A stretch of 10,616 nucleotides of DNA from an uncultured Eubacteriales bacterium (GCA_900548595.1 URLB01000071.1:1-10616), one strand, 5' to 3'; shown: positions 1-7,297, counted from the first letter of the stretch. Notes: generated by a model from the sequence alone, not told the origin. A program made the numbers and translations.

Positions 1-1055
1 GCTCTTTCAATATTGTCGTCAAACGGGAAGAAAGCGTCGCTGGCAAGCGCAACCCCTCTGATTCCTTTGAGATATTCTTTCTTTTCGTTTGGTGTAAGCG
101 GTTCGGGTTTTACAGTAAAAAACTTTTCCCAGTTTTCAAGAAGTTCTTCACTGTCAACGTCAGATATGTACTGGTCTATAACATTATCCCTATCGGGTCT
201 GCCTATTTCAGCTTTGAACGGAAGATTGAGAACCTTATCATGCTGTCTGAGATGCCATATATCGGCCTTATTTCCCGCAAGACGAGTACAATGTATTCTG
301 GACTGCTGTCCTGCGCCTACTCCTATAGCCTGTCCGTCAATTGCGTAGCATACCGAGTTTGACTGAGTATACTTAAGCGTAATGAGCGCTATAATCAAAT
401 CTCTCGCGGCAGACTCAGGAATTTCTTTATTTTTTGTAACAATATTATTAAGGAGTTCTTTATCTATTTTAAAATTATTTCTTCTTTGCTCAAATGTAAT
501 ACCGAAAACCTGTTTTATTTCAGTCTTGTCAGGGACATAATTCGGGTCTATCTTAATAATATTATAGCTTCCTTTTCTTTTTGATTTAAGTATTTCAAGC
601 GCTTCATCTGTATAGCCGGGAGCTATTATTCCGTCCGAAACCTCTCTTTTTATTATGGAAGCGGTAGTTTTATCGCAAACATCGCTGAGAGCAATAAAAT
701 CCCCAAATGATGACATTCTGTCCGTACCTCTTGCCCTTGCATATGCGCAAGCAATGGGAGAATCGTCAAGGCCGTCTATATCGTCGACAAAACAAGCTTT
801 TTTAAGCTTATCACTCAATTTTTCTCCTACTGCCGCAGAAGTAGGACTGACGTGTTTAAAAGAAGCGGCCGCACATAATCCCAATGCGTCCTTTATTTCC
901 TTTACAAGCTGCCAGCTGTTAAAAGCGTCAAGGAAATTAATATAACCGGGTCTTCCGTTTAATATTTCAATAGGCAGTTCCGCTCCGTCAGCCATATAAA
1001 TTTTTGCGGGTTTCTGATTAGGATTACAGCCGTATTTGAGTTCAAATTCTTTCAT
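1..1055 (-). CDS. purH: Stand-alone AICAR transformylase (PurH formyltransferase domain only), 3' end cut by window
   Basis: Reading the minus strand from an ATG at 1055-1053 gives an open frame of 351 codons that runs off the left edge. The protein should transfer the formyl group of 10-formyl-tetrahydrofolate to AICAR ribotide (ZMP), giving FAICAR, in the cytoplasm. The signature SFKHV lies at residues 65-69; the K67-H68 pair matches the catalytic Lys-His of the PurH transformylase domain, followed by a small-residue stretch ending AAVG. Further family-like segments are a DGIIAPGY stretch in the middle and GVALASDAFFPFDDNIE at the end of the visible part. The protein begins directly with the transformylase region: the roughly 200-residue MGS-like IMP cyclohydrolase domain of normal bifunctional PurH is missing. 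Stand-alone forms are about 390 residues, so some 40 C-terminal residues are probably outside the window. An AAGGAG ribosome site (1069-1064) sits 8 nt before the ATG, and the gene starts 22 nt after the IMP cyclohydrolase stop. It is the last visible gene of the riboswitch-controlled pur operon. Confidence 0.93.
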   Translation of the reverse strand, partial: MKEFELKYGCNPNQKPAKIYMADGAELPIEILNGRPGYINFLDAFNSWQLVKEIKDALGLCAAASFKHVSPTSAAVGEKLSDKLKKACFVDDIDGLDDSPIACAYARARGTDRMSSFGDFIALSDVCDKTTASIIKREVSDGIIAPGYTDEALEILKSKRKGSYNIIKIDPNYVPDKTEIKQVFGITFEQRRNNFKIDKELLNNIVTKNKEIPESAARDLIIALITLKYTQSNSVCYAIDGQAIGVGAGQQSRIHCTRLAGNKADIWHLRQHDKVLNLPFKAEIGRPDRDNVIDQYISDVDSEELLENWEKFFTVKPEPLTPNEKKEYLKGIRGVALASDAFFPFDDNIER

Positions 1056-1077
1056 TTTTATTTCTCCTTTTTTCACA

Positions 1078-1800
1078 TTACATAAGGTTTTTATTATACA
1101 TTACGTTTTGTTCGCTTCCGTCGTTAAGATCAATATATCTCACGTAAAGAGAAATTTTATTGTCGCTGTTCAGGTTATTCCATATATTTTCGGCAAATTC
1201 GTTAATATCGTCAGGTATACTTACTCTTTCGGGTTCTCCTTGGAAAGTCGGAATCGGATTTCCGTTGCACTCATAAGTATGGATAAAATGACCTAAACCG
1301 TTTATTGAATTGTAATCAAAATGGTATCTGGCACACTGGCTTCCCTCTGCGTCCATAGACTTCAATATGCTCATTTCGTATGTAAAATCATTGTTGTTAA
1401 ACGTAATCATTCCGCTTATTCTGGGTGTAAAATTAGGACTATCAGGTTCAAACTGACGTGTTTTAAGCGCTTCTATAAATGACGAGCCTTTTTTTATAAA
1501 TTCATAAATTGTATCTGTCTGATCGCCGTTTGTAACAATCAGCTTATTTTCCGTTTTCCTTATTGGATAATATATTATAAGGCTTGGGTCTTCCACCTTT
1601 GCTTCGTCGTATGGGTATATTTTAACATTTCCGTCTTCTTCGCTGAAAATTCTGTTACGGCTGTTCTCACTTCTTCCCATTATAAAATAAGCTGTTGCAG
1701 CCTTTTTTCCGTCCGGAGTTTTACCTATTACAATACCTCTTCCGACATATTCATTATCTTTTACAAGCTCTCCTATGTCATGTATCTTATAAACGTCCAT
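1078..1800 (-). CDS. purO: IMP cyclohydrolase, PurO-like family
   Basis: This 240-residue protein resembles the archaeal-type IMP cyclohydrolase family (IMP_cyclohyd, PurO-like), which closes the ring of FAICAR to give IMP, the last step of the pathway. Family-like features are YVGRGIVIGKTPDGKKA at residues 18-34, the arginine-rich MGRSENSRNR at 41-50, a TNGDQT motif near residue 90, TPRISG in the middle, and FQGEP in the C-terminal third. It has no signal peptide or membrane segment. The ATG at 1800 is chosen because AAGGAG at 1812-1807 lies 6 nt upstream; a longer frame opening with TTG at 1821 would leave no ribosome site. The ATG lies inside the last codons of purN, a 14-nt overlap that suggests translational coupling. 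Its place between purN and a transformylase lacking its own cyclohydrolase domain strongly supports the function. Identification is from remembered family motifs, not a search. Confidence 0.88.
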   Translation of the reverse strand: MDVYKIHDIGELVKDNEYVGRGIVIGKTPDGKKAATAYFIMGRSENSRNRIFSEEDGNVKIYPYDEAKVEDPSLIIYYPIRKTENKLIVTNGDQTDTIYEFIKKGSSFIEALKTRQFEPDSPNFTPRISGMITFNNNDFTYEMSILKSMDAEGSQCARYHFDYNSINGLGHFIHTYECNGNPIPTFQGEPERVSIPDDINEFAENIWNNLNSDNKISLYVRYIDLNDGSEQNVMYNKNLM

Positions 1801-2413
1801 AGTTATCTCCTTTTTCCGCAATCTCTGCCGCCACTTTTTCAGCGGCGGCAGGAAGTATTATCCATTCTGCCTGTTCCATAACTCTTTTCTGCAAAATTTC
1901 CGGCGTGTCTCCATCTTCAACATTAACCGCTTTCTGGAATATTATTTCTCCGCCGTCAGGTATTTCATTTACAAAATGTACCGTTGCGCCCGTTACCTTT
2001 ACTCCGTAGTCAAGGGCCTTCTCATGAACATGCAGTCCGTAGCAGCCCTTTCCGCAAAATGACGGTATTAATGAAGGGTGTACGTTTATTATTCTTCTTG
2101 ACCATTTTGAAATAAAATCAGCGCTTAAAATACACATAAATCCAGCAAGAATTATCATATCAATATTGTTTTTATCCAAAATATCTAATATTTTCTTTTC
2201 AAATTCGTCTTGAGGACAATTTTTTTTAACTGCAACGGCTGTTTTTATTCCGTTGTTTTCAGCTCTTTTCAGTGCGTAAGCTTCATTGTTGCTTGCTATT
2301 ACAAGTTTTATTTCACCGCTTGATAACTTTCCGTTGGCTTGAGCGTCGATTAACGCCTGAAGGTTTGTTCCTCCGCCCGATACCAAAACGGCTATTCTGA
2401 CTTTTTTATTCAT
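1787..2413 (-). CDS. purN: Phosphoribosylglycinamide formyltransferase (GART)
   Basis: This 208-residue enzyme transfers a formyl group from 10-formyl-THF to glycinamide ribonucleotide, step 3 of purine synthesis. The N-terminal phosphate-binding SGGGTNLQAL is at residues 12-21. The active-site segment INVHPSLIPSF is at 109-119, with N110 and H112 matching the catalytic Asn and His. It is followed by GKGCYG, then VTGATVHFV, and D153 in PDGG matches the catalytic Asp. Length is normal for PurN. The start is the ATG at 2413-2411, with GGAGG (2423-2419) 5 nt upstream. A GTG at 2419 in frame overlaps that ribosome site and is less likely. The gene begins 11 nt after purM and its end overlaps the start of the IMP cyclohydrolase gene by 14 nt. 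Confidence 0.97.
   Translation of the reverse strand: MNKKVRIAVLVSGGGTNLQALIDAQANGKLSSGEIKLVIASNNEAYALKRAENNGIKTAVAVKKNCPQDEFEKKILDILDKNNIDMIILAGFMCILSADFISKWSRRIINVHPSLIPSFCGKGCYGLHVHEKALDYGVKVTGATVHFVNEIPDGGEIIFQKAVNVEDGDTPEILQKRVMEQAEWIILPAAAEKVAAEIAEKGDNYGRL
1801..1812 (-). promoter_or_regulatory. Ribosome binding site inside purN that sets the IMP cyclohydrolase start
   Basis: AAGGAG (1812-1807) lies within the final codons of purN and is 6 nt before the ATG at 1800. It decides this start over an upstream TTG at 1821, and shows that the gene is read from inside the preceding one. Confidence 0.8.
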
Positions 2414-2424
2414 AATCACCTCCG

Positions 2425-3462
2425 TCAGGCAATAATCACGCCTTCATCCGATTTTACTATATCTCCGATTATATATGCTTCTTCGCCGTTTTCCCTGAGT
2501 ATTTTTACAGCCTCGTCCGCGTCTTTGCTGTCAACTACTATGCTCATTCCGACGCCCATATTAAATGTGTTAAACATGTCTCTTTCCGGTATGTTTCCTA
2601 CTTTTGCAATCAAATCGAATATGGGGAGGACCTTAATATTTTCTTTTACAATTCTTGCACCGAATCCCTTCGGTATGCTTCTCGGAATATTCTCGTAAAA
2701 TCCGCCACCCGTTATATGGGAAACTGCCTTTACCGTAACTTTATCGGCAAGAGCCAGTACAGGCTTTACATATATTTTAGTAGGCTCAAGAAGAGCTTCT
2801 CCGAGAGTTTTGCCTCCGAGTTCAGCCATAGGAACTTTTATATCTGCATTTTCTATATCAAATACTTTTCTTACAAGAGAAAATCCGTTTGAATGTACTC
2901 CGCTTGAAGGAAGTCCGATTATAACGTCACCCTCTTTTACCTTGCTATTATCAAAAACCTTTGCTTTATCAACAACTCCTACTGAAAAGCCGGCAAGGTC
3001 ATACTCATCTATTCCGTAAAATCCCGGCATTTCAGCCGTTTCCCCTCCGATAAGTGCAGCGCCCGACTGCACGCATCCTTCTGCCACTCCTTTGACTATT
3101 TCCGCAATCTTTTCCGGAACATTTTTTCCACACGCAATATAATCAAGGAAAAATAAAGGCTTAGCTCCGCAACAGATAATATCGTTTACGCACATAGCTA
3201 CGCAATCAATTCCGATAGTATCATGTTTGTCCATAATAAACGCCAGTTTAAGCTTTGTTCCCACTCCGTCGGTTCCGCTTACAAGAACAGGTTTTTCCAT
3301 CCCCGTAATATCAAGTTCAAAAAGTCCGCCGAAACCTCCTATATCAGATGCGGCTCCTGCCGTGATTGTTCTTGCTATATGCTGTTTCATAAGCTCAACA
3401 GCTTTATAACCTGCTGTAATATCAACGCCTGCCGCTTTATAACTCTCACTCATGCTTTTCAT
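2425..3462 (-). CDS. purM: Phosphoribosylformylglycinamidine cyclo-ligase (AIR synthetase)
   Basis: This 345-residue protein closes the imidazole ring of FGAM with ATP to form AIR (step 5). It has the ATP-binding SGTDGVGTKL at residues 62-71, the conserved CVNDIICCGAKPLFFLDYIA at 91-110, GGETAEMPG at 139-147, PSSGVHSNGFSLVR at 185-198 and HITGGGFYENIPR at 249-261, all hallmarks of PurM. Length is normal. The start is uncertain between ATG at 3462 and a second in-frame ATG at 3453. Neither has a strong ribosome site (AAGG lies 9 nt before the first). Both lie inside the end of purF, whose stop is at 3448-3446, so translation is probably coupled to purF. The overlap is 17 nt with the first start. 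Confidence 0.97.
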   Translation of the reverse strand: MKSMSESYKAAGVDITAGYKAVELMKQHIARTITAGAASDIGGFGGLFELDITGMEKPVLVSGTDGVGTKLKLAFIMDKHDTIGIDCVAMCVNDIICCGAKPLFFLDYIACGKNVPEKIAEIVKGVAEGCVQSGAALIGGETAEMPGFYGIDEYDLAGFSVGVVDKAKVFDNSKVKEGDVIIGLPSSGVHSNGFSLVRKVFDIENADIKVPMAELGGKTLGEALLEPTKIYVKPVLALADKVTVKAVSHITGGGFYENIPRSIPKGFGARIVKENIKVLPIFDLIAKVGNIPERDMFNTFNMGVGMSIVVDSKDADEAVKILRENGEEAYIIGDIVKSDEGVIIA

Positions 3463-4903
3463 TTTCTTTCGCCTTCTTTCCCTCTGTTATCTTCTGTTCA
3501 AATCTGCTTTTTGACGCTTTCTTAGGTACTTCCGTAGGGTAATTTCCGTCAAAGCAAGCCGCACAGTATCCGCCGCAATGGCTTCCGCCCGCAAGGAGGC
3601 TTACATATTCCGTATTAAGGTATCCGAGACTGTCTACTCCGATAATTTCGGCTATTTCCTCAACTGTGTGGTGATTTGCTATAAGATTTTCCCTTGAGTC
3701 TATATCGGTTCCGTAATAGCATGGATTTGTAAAAGGAGGTGCGGAAACCCTCATATGTACTTCTTTTGCTCCTGCATTTCTTAAAAGCTGCACAATTCTC
3801 TTGCTTGTTGTTCCTCTTACAATCGAATCATCAATAAGAACGACTCTTTTTCCTTTTACAACCTCTGAAATAGGATTAAGTTTTATTTTAACTTTATCTT
3901 CTCTGGATTTCTGTCCAGCTGCAATAAAGGTTCTGCCTATGTATTTGTTTTTTATAAAGCCTACGCCATATGGTATACCGGATTGTCTTGAATATCCGAT
4001 TGCCGCATCGATACCCGAATCAGGCACTCCTATTACTATATCCGCCTGAACAGGATGCTCTAATGCAAGAAACGTTCCCGCTCTTAATCTTGCATTGTGA
4101 ACAGAATGTCCGTCTATAATCGAATCCGGACGCGCAAAATAAATATATTCAAAGACGCACATAGAAGGGTCTGCTTTTCCACAGTGGTCTTCTATTGTTC
4201 TTACCCCGTCTTTGTCAAATACAACTATCTCTCCGGGTTTTAAGTCTCTGATAAGTTTGGCTCCGACTGCGTCTAACGCACAGCTTTCGCTGGCAACTAC
4301 ATATTTTCCGTCTTCCGTAATTCCGTAGCAGAGAGGTCTGAACCCTCTTTCATCTCTCAATGCGATCAGCTTTGACGGGGACATAATAACAAGTGAATAC
4401 GCTCCTTTTATTTTATACATCGCCCTGTTTACCGCTTCTTCTATAGACGAGCAGTTAATACGTTCTCTTGTTATAATATATGAGATAACTTCCGTATCGC
4501 TTGTTGTATGGAAAATACATCCGTTTGTTTCCAGTTCTTCTCTAAGCTCCATGGAATTTACCAAATTTCCGTTATGAGCTAATGCCATTCTTCCCTTTAT
4601 ATGGTTGACAACTATAGGCTGGGCGTTTGCTCTGTCGTTATTTCCCGTAGTTCCGTAACGAACGTGTCCCACAGCCATATTTCCAAGTCCGAGGCTTTCC
4701 ATAACTCTCGGCGTAAACACATCGTTTACAAGACCTACGTCTTTATGTGAACTGAATAATCCATCGTCATTTATTACAATACCGCAGCTTTCCTGTCCCC
4801 TGTGCTGAAGGGCGAAAAGCCCGTAATACGCCATAGGTCCTAAATCAGCTGTTTCGTTGGAAAAAACTCCGAATACACCGCATTCTTCTCTTAATGAACT
4901 CAT
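3446..4903 (-). CDS. purF: Amidophosphoribosyltransferase (glutamine PRPP amidotransferase), Fe-S type
   Basis: This 485-residue enzyme carries out the first committed step, making phosphoribosylamine from PRPP and glutamine. The N-terminal glutaminase half has the nucleophile C8 in EECGVFGV after a seven-residue propeptide, removed by self-cleavage in relatives, then LQHRGQES (32-39), VGHVRYGTTG (78-87), HNGNLVN (110-116) and TSDTEV (134-139). The phosphoribosyltransferase half has the PRPP loop VVLIDDSIVRGTT at 354-366. C249 (MCVFEYIYFARPDS), C395 (NPCYYGTD), C447 and C450 (YCAACFDG) correspond to the four ligands of the [4Fe-4S] cluster in the Bacillus-type enzyme, fitting an anaerobe. The tail after residue 460 is lysine-rich. 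A GGGGGAG ribosome site overlaps the end of purC and the ATG follows the purC stop after 4 nt. The 3' end overlaps purM. Confidence 0.98.
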   Translation of the reverse strand: MSSLREECGVFGVFSNETADLGPMAYYGLFALQHRGQESCGIVINDDGLFSSHKDVGLVNDVFTPRVMESLGLGNMAVGHVRYGTTGNNDRANAQPIVVNHIKGRMALAHNGNLVNSMELREELETNGCIFHTTSDTEVISYIITRERINCSSIEEAVNRAMYKIKGAYSLVIMSPSKLIALRDERGFRPLCYGITEDGKYVVASESCALDAVGAKLIRDLKPGEIVVFDKDGVRTIEDHCGKADPSMCVFEYIYFARPDSIIDGHSVHNARLRAGTFLALEHPVQADIVIGVPDSGIDAAIGYSRQSGIPYGVGFIKNKYIGRTFIAAGQKSREDKVKIKLNPISEVVKGKRVVLIDDSIVRGTTSKRIVQLLRNAGAKEVHMRVSAPPFTNPCYYGTDIDSRENLIANHHTVEEIAEIIGVDSLGYLNTEYVSLLAGGSHCGGYCAACFDGNYPTEVPKKASKSRFEQKITEGKKAKENEKHE

Positions 4904-4907
4904 AAAA

Positions 4908-5618
4908 TTACTCCCCCATTAATCGGCGCATAACTTCCTGATACGCCTCTTCAGTGCCGCCTAAATCTCTTCTGAAACGGTCTTTGTCAAGTTTTTCATT
5001 TGTATCCTTATCCCATAAACGGCATGTATCGGGTGAAATCTCGTCTGCAAGTACAATTGTTCCGTCGGATAATCTTCCGAATTCTATTTTAAAGTCAACA
5101 AGTTTAATGTTAAGTCCGAGGAAATACTCTTTAAGCGTATCATTTACCGTAAAAGCCATTTTTTTGATGGTTTCGATTTCATCTCTTGTGGCAAGCTTAA
5201 GAGCTATTGCATGATATGCGTTCATAAGAGGATCTCCGAGTTCATCATTTTTATATGAAAATTCAATTGTAGGCTCTTCAAATACAATTCCTTCTTCAAC
5301 ACCGAAGCGTTTAGCAAATGAACCTGCCGAGATATTTCTTATAATCACTTCAAGAGGAACAATACTTACTTTTTTAACAACAGTCTCTCTGTCGTTTATT
5401 TCTTCAACAAAATGGGTCGGAACACCTTTTTTCTCAAGAACCTGCATAAGCATGTTTGTCATTCTGTTATTTATCGAACCCTTGCCTACAATAGTTCCTT
5501 TCTTTTCTCCGTTGAACGCCGTAGCGTCATCTTTATATGAAACGATGTATAATTCTGGGTTTTCCGTACTATAAACTTTCTTTGCCTTGCCTTCGTATAA
5601 CTGTTCCATTTTTTCCAT
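4908..5618 (-). CDS. purC: SAICAR synthetase
   Basis: This 236-residue enzyme joins aspartate to CAIR with ATP to give SAICAR (step 8 in bacterial numbering). Signature segments are YEGKAKKVY at residues 8-16 (nucleotide-binding loop), YKDDATAFNGEKK at 28-40, PLEVIIRNISAGSFAKR at 88-104, LVDFKIEFGR at 173-182 and VLADEISPDTCRLWD at 189-203, the last carrying the Asp and Arg of the PurC signature. Length matches single-domain bacterial PurC. The ATG at 5618 is preceded by AAGGAG and a 9-nt spacer; a second ATG at 5609 is less well placed. It lies 28 nt after purE and directly supplies the next product of the purE reaction. Confidence 0.98.
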   Translation of the reverse strand: MEKMEQLYEGKAKKVYSTENPELYIVSYKDDATAFNGEKKGTIVGKGSINNRMTNMLMQVLEKKGVPTHFVEEINDRETVVKKVSIVPLEVIIRNISAGSFAKRFGVEEGIVFEEPTIEFSYKNDELGDPLMNAYHAIALKLATRDEIETIKKMAFTVNDTLKEYFLGLNIKLVDFKIEFGRLSDGTIVLADEISPDTCRLWDKDTNEKLDKDRFRRDLGGTEEAYQEVMRRLMGE

Positions 5619-5646
5619 TTCGATATTCTCCTTTGAATTTTTGAAA

Positions 5647-6144
5647 TTAGTTTTTATTATATTTAGCTTCTACAGCAGCATTTTTTTCGAGTATCTTTTC
5701 CCTGTTAGCTTTTCTGTCAGCCTTAAGTTTATCCGACAGTTCTTTTTCGTTAACGGCAAGTATCTGTACTGCAAGAACTGCCGCGTTTGCCGCTCCATTT
5801 ATAGCTACAGTTGCTACCGGTATGCCTGTGGGCATCTGTACTGTTGATAAAAGAGCGTCCATTCCGTCCATTGCGCCGCCCTTAACGGGAATTCCTATAA
5901 CAGGAAGCGTTGTATTGGCAGCAATAGCTCCCGCCAGATGCGCCGCCATTCCGGCTGCCGCAATAATTACGCCGAAACCGTTTTCCTCTGCGCTCGAAGA
6001 AAACTCTTTTGCTTCAACAGGAGTTCTGTGCGCCGAATAAACGTGTACTTCATACGGTACTCCATACTCGTCAAGTTTATCGCACGCCTTGGAAACTACA
6101 GGTAAATCACTGTCGCTTCCCATAATAATAGCTACCTTTTTCAT
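5647..6144 (-). CDS. purE: N5-CAIR mutase / AIR carboxylase catalytic subunit
   Basis: This 165-residue protein converts N5-CAIR, or AIR plus CO2 in class II enzymes, to CAIR. It has GSDSD at residues 9-13, YSAHRTP at 36-42 with the conserved H39, the AAGMAAHLAG segment at 63-72, and PVKGGAMDGMDALLSTVQMP at 86-105, all typical of PurE. The sequence looks like bacterial class I. No purK, which makes N5-CAIR, is present in the window, so either purK lies elsewhere or the cell relies on other CO2 chemistry. It is the first gene of the operon. A GGAGGT ribosome site lies just before the ATG, and the riboswitch-terminator ends about 55 nt upstream. The last 25 residues are charged and rich in Lys, Glu and Asn. 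Confidence 0.97.
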   Translation of the reverse strand: MKKVAIIMGSDSDLPVVSKACDKLDEYGVPYEVHVYSAHRTPVEAKEFSSSAEENGFGVIIAAAGMAAHLAGAIAANTTLPVIGIPVKGGAMDGMDALLSTVQMPTGIPVATVAINGAANAAVLAVQILAVNEKELSDKLKADRKANREKILEKNAAVEAKYNKN

Positions 6145-6199
6145 ACAATCTACCTCCGTAAATCACTAAAAATATTAGCAAATATAAGTTACCGGAACT

Positions 6200-6244
6200 A
6201 AAAAAGGGCAGTCCTATCCCTTGTTAATATGATAAAACCTGCCC
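6200..6244 (-). terminator. Riboswitch-controlled intrinsic terminator upstream of purE
   Basis: On the minus strand GGGCAG (6244-6239) pairs with CUGCCC (6211-6206), followed at once by six U (6205-6200). Inside, UUAUC and GAUAG can extend the stem across a small internal loop. The 5' arm is the conserved UGGGCAG of the ZTP aptamer, so terminator and P3/pseudoknot are mutually exclusive. This is the expected expression platform for transcriptional control. Confidence 0.88.
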
Positions 6245-6316
6245 AGACGGTCGACATATCAATATTATTTTCCGTTTCCCCATGGTGCGCCCCATGCCTC
6301 CGTCAGTTGCGGAAAA
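6238..6316 (-). ncRNA. ZTP/ZMP riboswitch aptamer (pfl motif)
   Basis: Read 5' to 3' on the minus strand, the leader shows a 7-bp P1 stem (UUUUCCG at 6316-6310 with CGGAAAA at 6274-6268). This encloses CAACUGACGGA, a P2 hairpin (CAUGG at 6296-6292 with CCAUG at 6285-6281) and a GGGGAA stretch. After a linker of about 17 nt comes ACCGUCUGGGCAGGU. CAACUGACGGA, CCAUGGGGA and CCGUCUGGGCA match the conserved blocks of the pfl/ZTP riboswitch. A short P3 (GACC with GGUU, loop GUCUGGGCA) can form at 6252-6235. In this class ZTP or ZMP binding stabilises P3 and its pseudoknot. Here P3 overlaps the 5' arm of the following terminator, so ligand binding should turn the operon on. The identification rests on motif recall; a covariance search would settle it. 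Confidence 0.92.
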
Positions 6317-6334
6317 CCTCACATTTTCATTTTT

Positions 6335-6363
6335 ATTGTATCATTTGCCGTAATCTTAGCCAA
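6335..6363 (-). promoter_or_regulatory. Sigma-A-type promoter of the pur operon
   Basis: TTGGCT (6363-6358) and TACAAT (6340-6335) are separated by exactly 17 nt on the minus strand. Transcription would begin near 6328, about a dozen nucleotides before the first stem of the riboswitch, which is the usual geometry for a leader-regulated operon. Confidence 0.7.
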
Positions 6364-6541
6364 TATCCCCAATAGACAAATTAAATAATCATATTATAAA
6401 AAAACTATTAATATTTAACAAAATTAATTTTAAGGTAAGCAAACTAATTTTTATTTTTGTATTGTTGAGACTCTCAAAAATAATCTGTAATGAGAAAAAG
6501 GCGTATTATATCAAAAAAATAACATAATCGGTATAAAAATC
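6364..6541. other. AT-rich divergent spacer with a small palindrome
   Basis: This stretch lies between the pur promoter and the promoter of the divergent membrane-protein gene. It is very AT-rich and has no credible coding frame. The only clear structure is a 13-bp near-perfect palindrome at 6465-6477 (TTGAGA, one central C, TCTCAA), roughly 65 nt upstream of the right-hand -35 and 100 nt from the left-hand one. It could be an operator shared by the two divergent promoters, but nothing in the window identifies a regulator. No purine-repressor box or second riboswitch is evident. Confidence 0.4.
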
Positions 6542-6570
6542 TTGTTAATTCAAGAATATTATTGTATAAT
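6542..6570 (+). promoter_or_regulatory. Sigma-A-type promoter for the membrane protein gene
   Basis: TTGTTA (6542-6547) and a consensus TATAAT (6565-6570) are 17 nt apart. The start of transcription would be near 6577, giving a short leader of about 35 nt before the ATG at 6611, with AAGGAG at 6599-6604. Confidence 0.72.
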
Positions 6571-6610
6571 ATAGAATCATTTTCTATATCATTATATAAA
6601 GGAGTTAAAC

Positions 6611-7297
6611 ATGCAAACATCAACTTCTCAACTTATTAAACGTCTTTCGGTATATATGCTCGGTATATATCTTACCGCTGTTGCAATCGCCATTTCTAAA
6701 ATGACGCCCCTCGGCATTTCTCCGAATTCTTCTCTGCCAAACGAAATAAGCCTTATACTTGACGCAAATCTCGGTCTTGTAACATCCATTGTATTTGCTT
6801 CATTCGTATTCATACAATGGCTGCTGCTGGGAAAAGACTTTAAAATTATAAACTTTGTACAAGTATTGCTTGCCATAATATACGGAGTATTTGTAAATTC
6901 GGCTGTAGCTCTTGTAAATTATATACTTCCTCCATGCGACACATATCCGCTTCAGATCATATATACAATTTTAAGTGCCTTTCTTTTAGGCGCCGCCATA
7001 AAAATATATATGACCCCTAAACTTATGGCTCTTCCGGCAGAAGGATTGGCGCAGGCTGTTGCGCAGAGGTTTAAAGTTCCATTTCCGACGGCAAAAAATA
7101 TATGTGATATAACTATAGTTACAATATCAATAATACTCTCCCTTACCTATTTCGGTACACTTTACGGTATAAGAGAAGGCACTATAATACATGCCGTTTT
7201 AGTCGGAAGGTCGGTCAAATGGTCGGGAAAACTTTTCGGAGAACAACTCGATAAATTTATATGGAAAGATAGTATTGAAAGTCCTGTCAACGAGTAA
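6611..7297 (+). CDS. YczE/YitT-like integral membrane protein (DUF6198-type)
   Basis: This 228-residue protein has five predicted membrane helices at about residues 12-30, 53-73, 82-106, 114-134 and 166-185, and a short charged C-terminal tail. The N-terminal pattern (GIYLTAVAIAISKMTPLGISPNSSLP, residues 18-43) and the late motif GTIIHAVLVGRSVK (190-203) are typical of the YczE/YyaS/YitT-like group annotated DUF6198, whose transport or sensing role is not established. AAGGAG lies 6 nt before the ATG, and a good promoter precedes it, so it is probably transcribed alone. It is divergent from the purine operon; the shared spacer is long and does not prove a functional link. A nucleobase or metabolite transporter role would be speculation. 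The gene ends 19 nt before a bidirectional terminator palindrome. Confidence 0.8.
   Translation: MQTSTSQLIKRLSVYMLGIYLTAVAIAISKMTPLGISPNSSLPNEISLILDANLGLVTSIVFASFVFIQWLLLGKDFKIINFVQVLLAIIYGVFVNSAVALVNYILPPCDTYPLQIIYTILSAFLLGAAIKIYMTPKLMALPAEGLAQAVAQRFKVPFPTAKNICDITIVTISIILSLTYFGTLYGIREGTIIHAVLVGRSVKWSGKLFGEQLDKFIWKDSIESPVNE

Noticed and set aside
13..1296. Plus-strand open frames at 13-348, 655-945 and 1036-1296
   Set aside because: They are antisense to the transformylase and IMP cyclohydrolase genes, whose minus-strand translations carry clear family motifs; the plus translations show none.
1801..1821. TTG start at 1821 for the IMP cyclohydrolase
   Set aside because: Places the ribosome site inside the coding region and adds seven residues not expected in the family; ATG 1800 fits better.
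2810..6040. Plus-strand open frames across purM, purF, purC and purE
   Set aside because: All are shadows of strongly identified minus-strand pur genes and lack ribosome sites.
6150..6340. Guanine/adenine (purine) riboswitch in the purE leader
   Set aside because: The three-way junction core and its conserved loops are absent; the conserved blocks and the CCGUCUGGGCA segment match the ZTP class instead.
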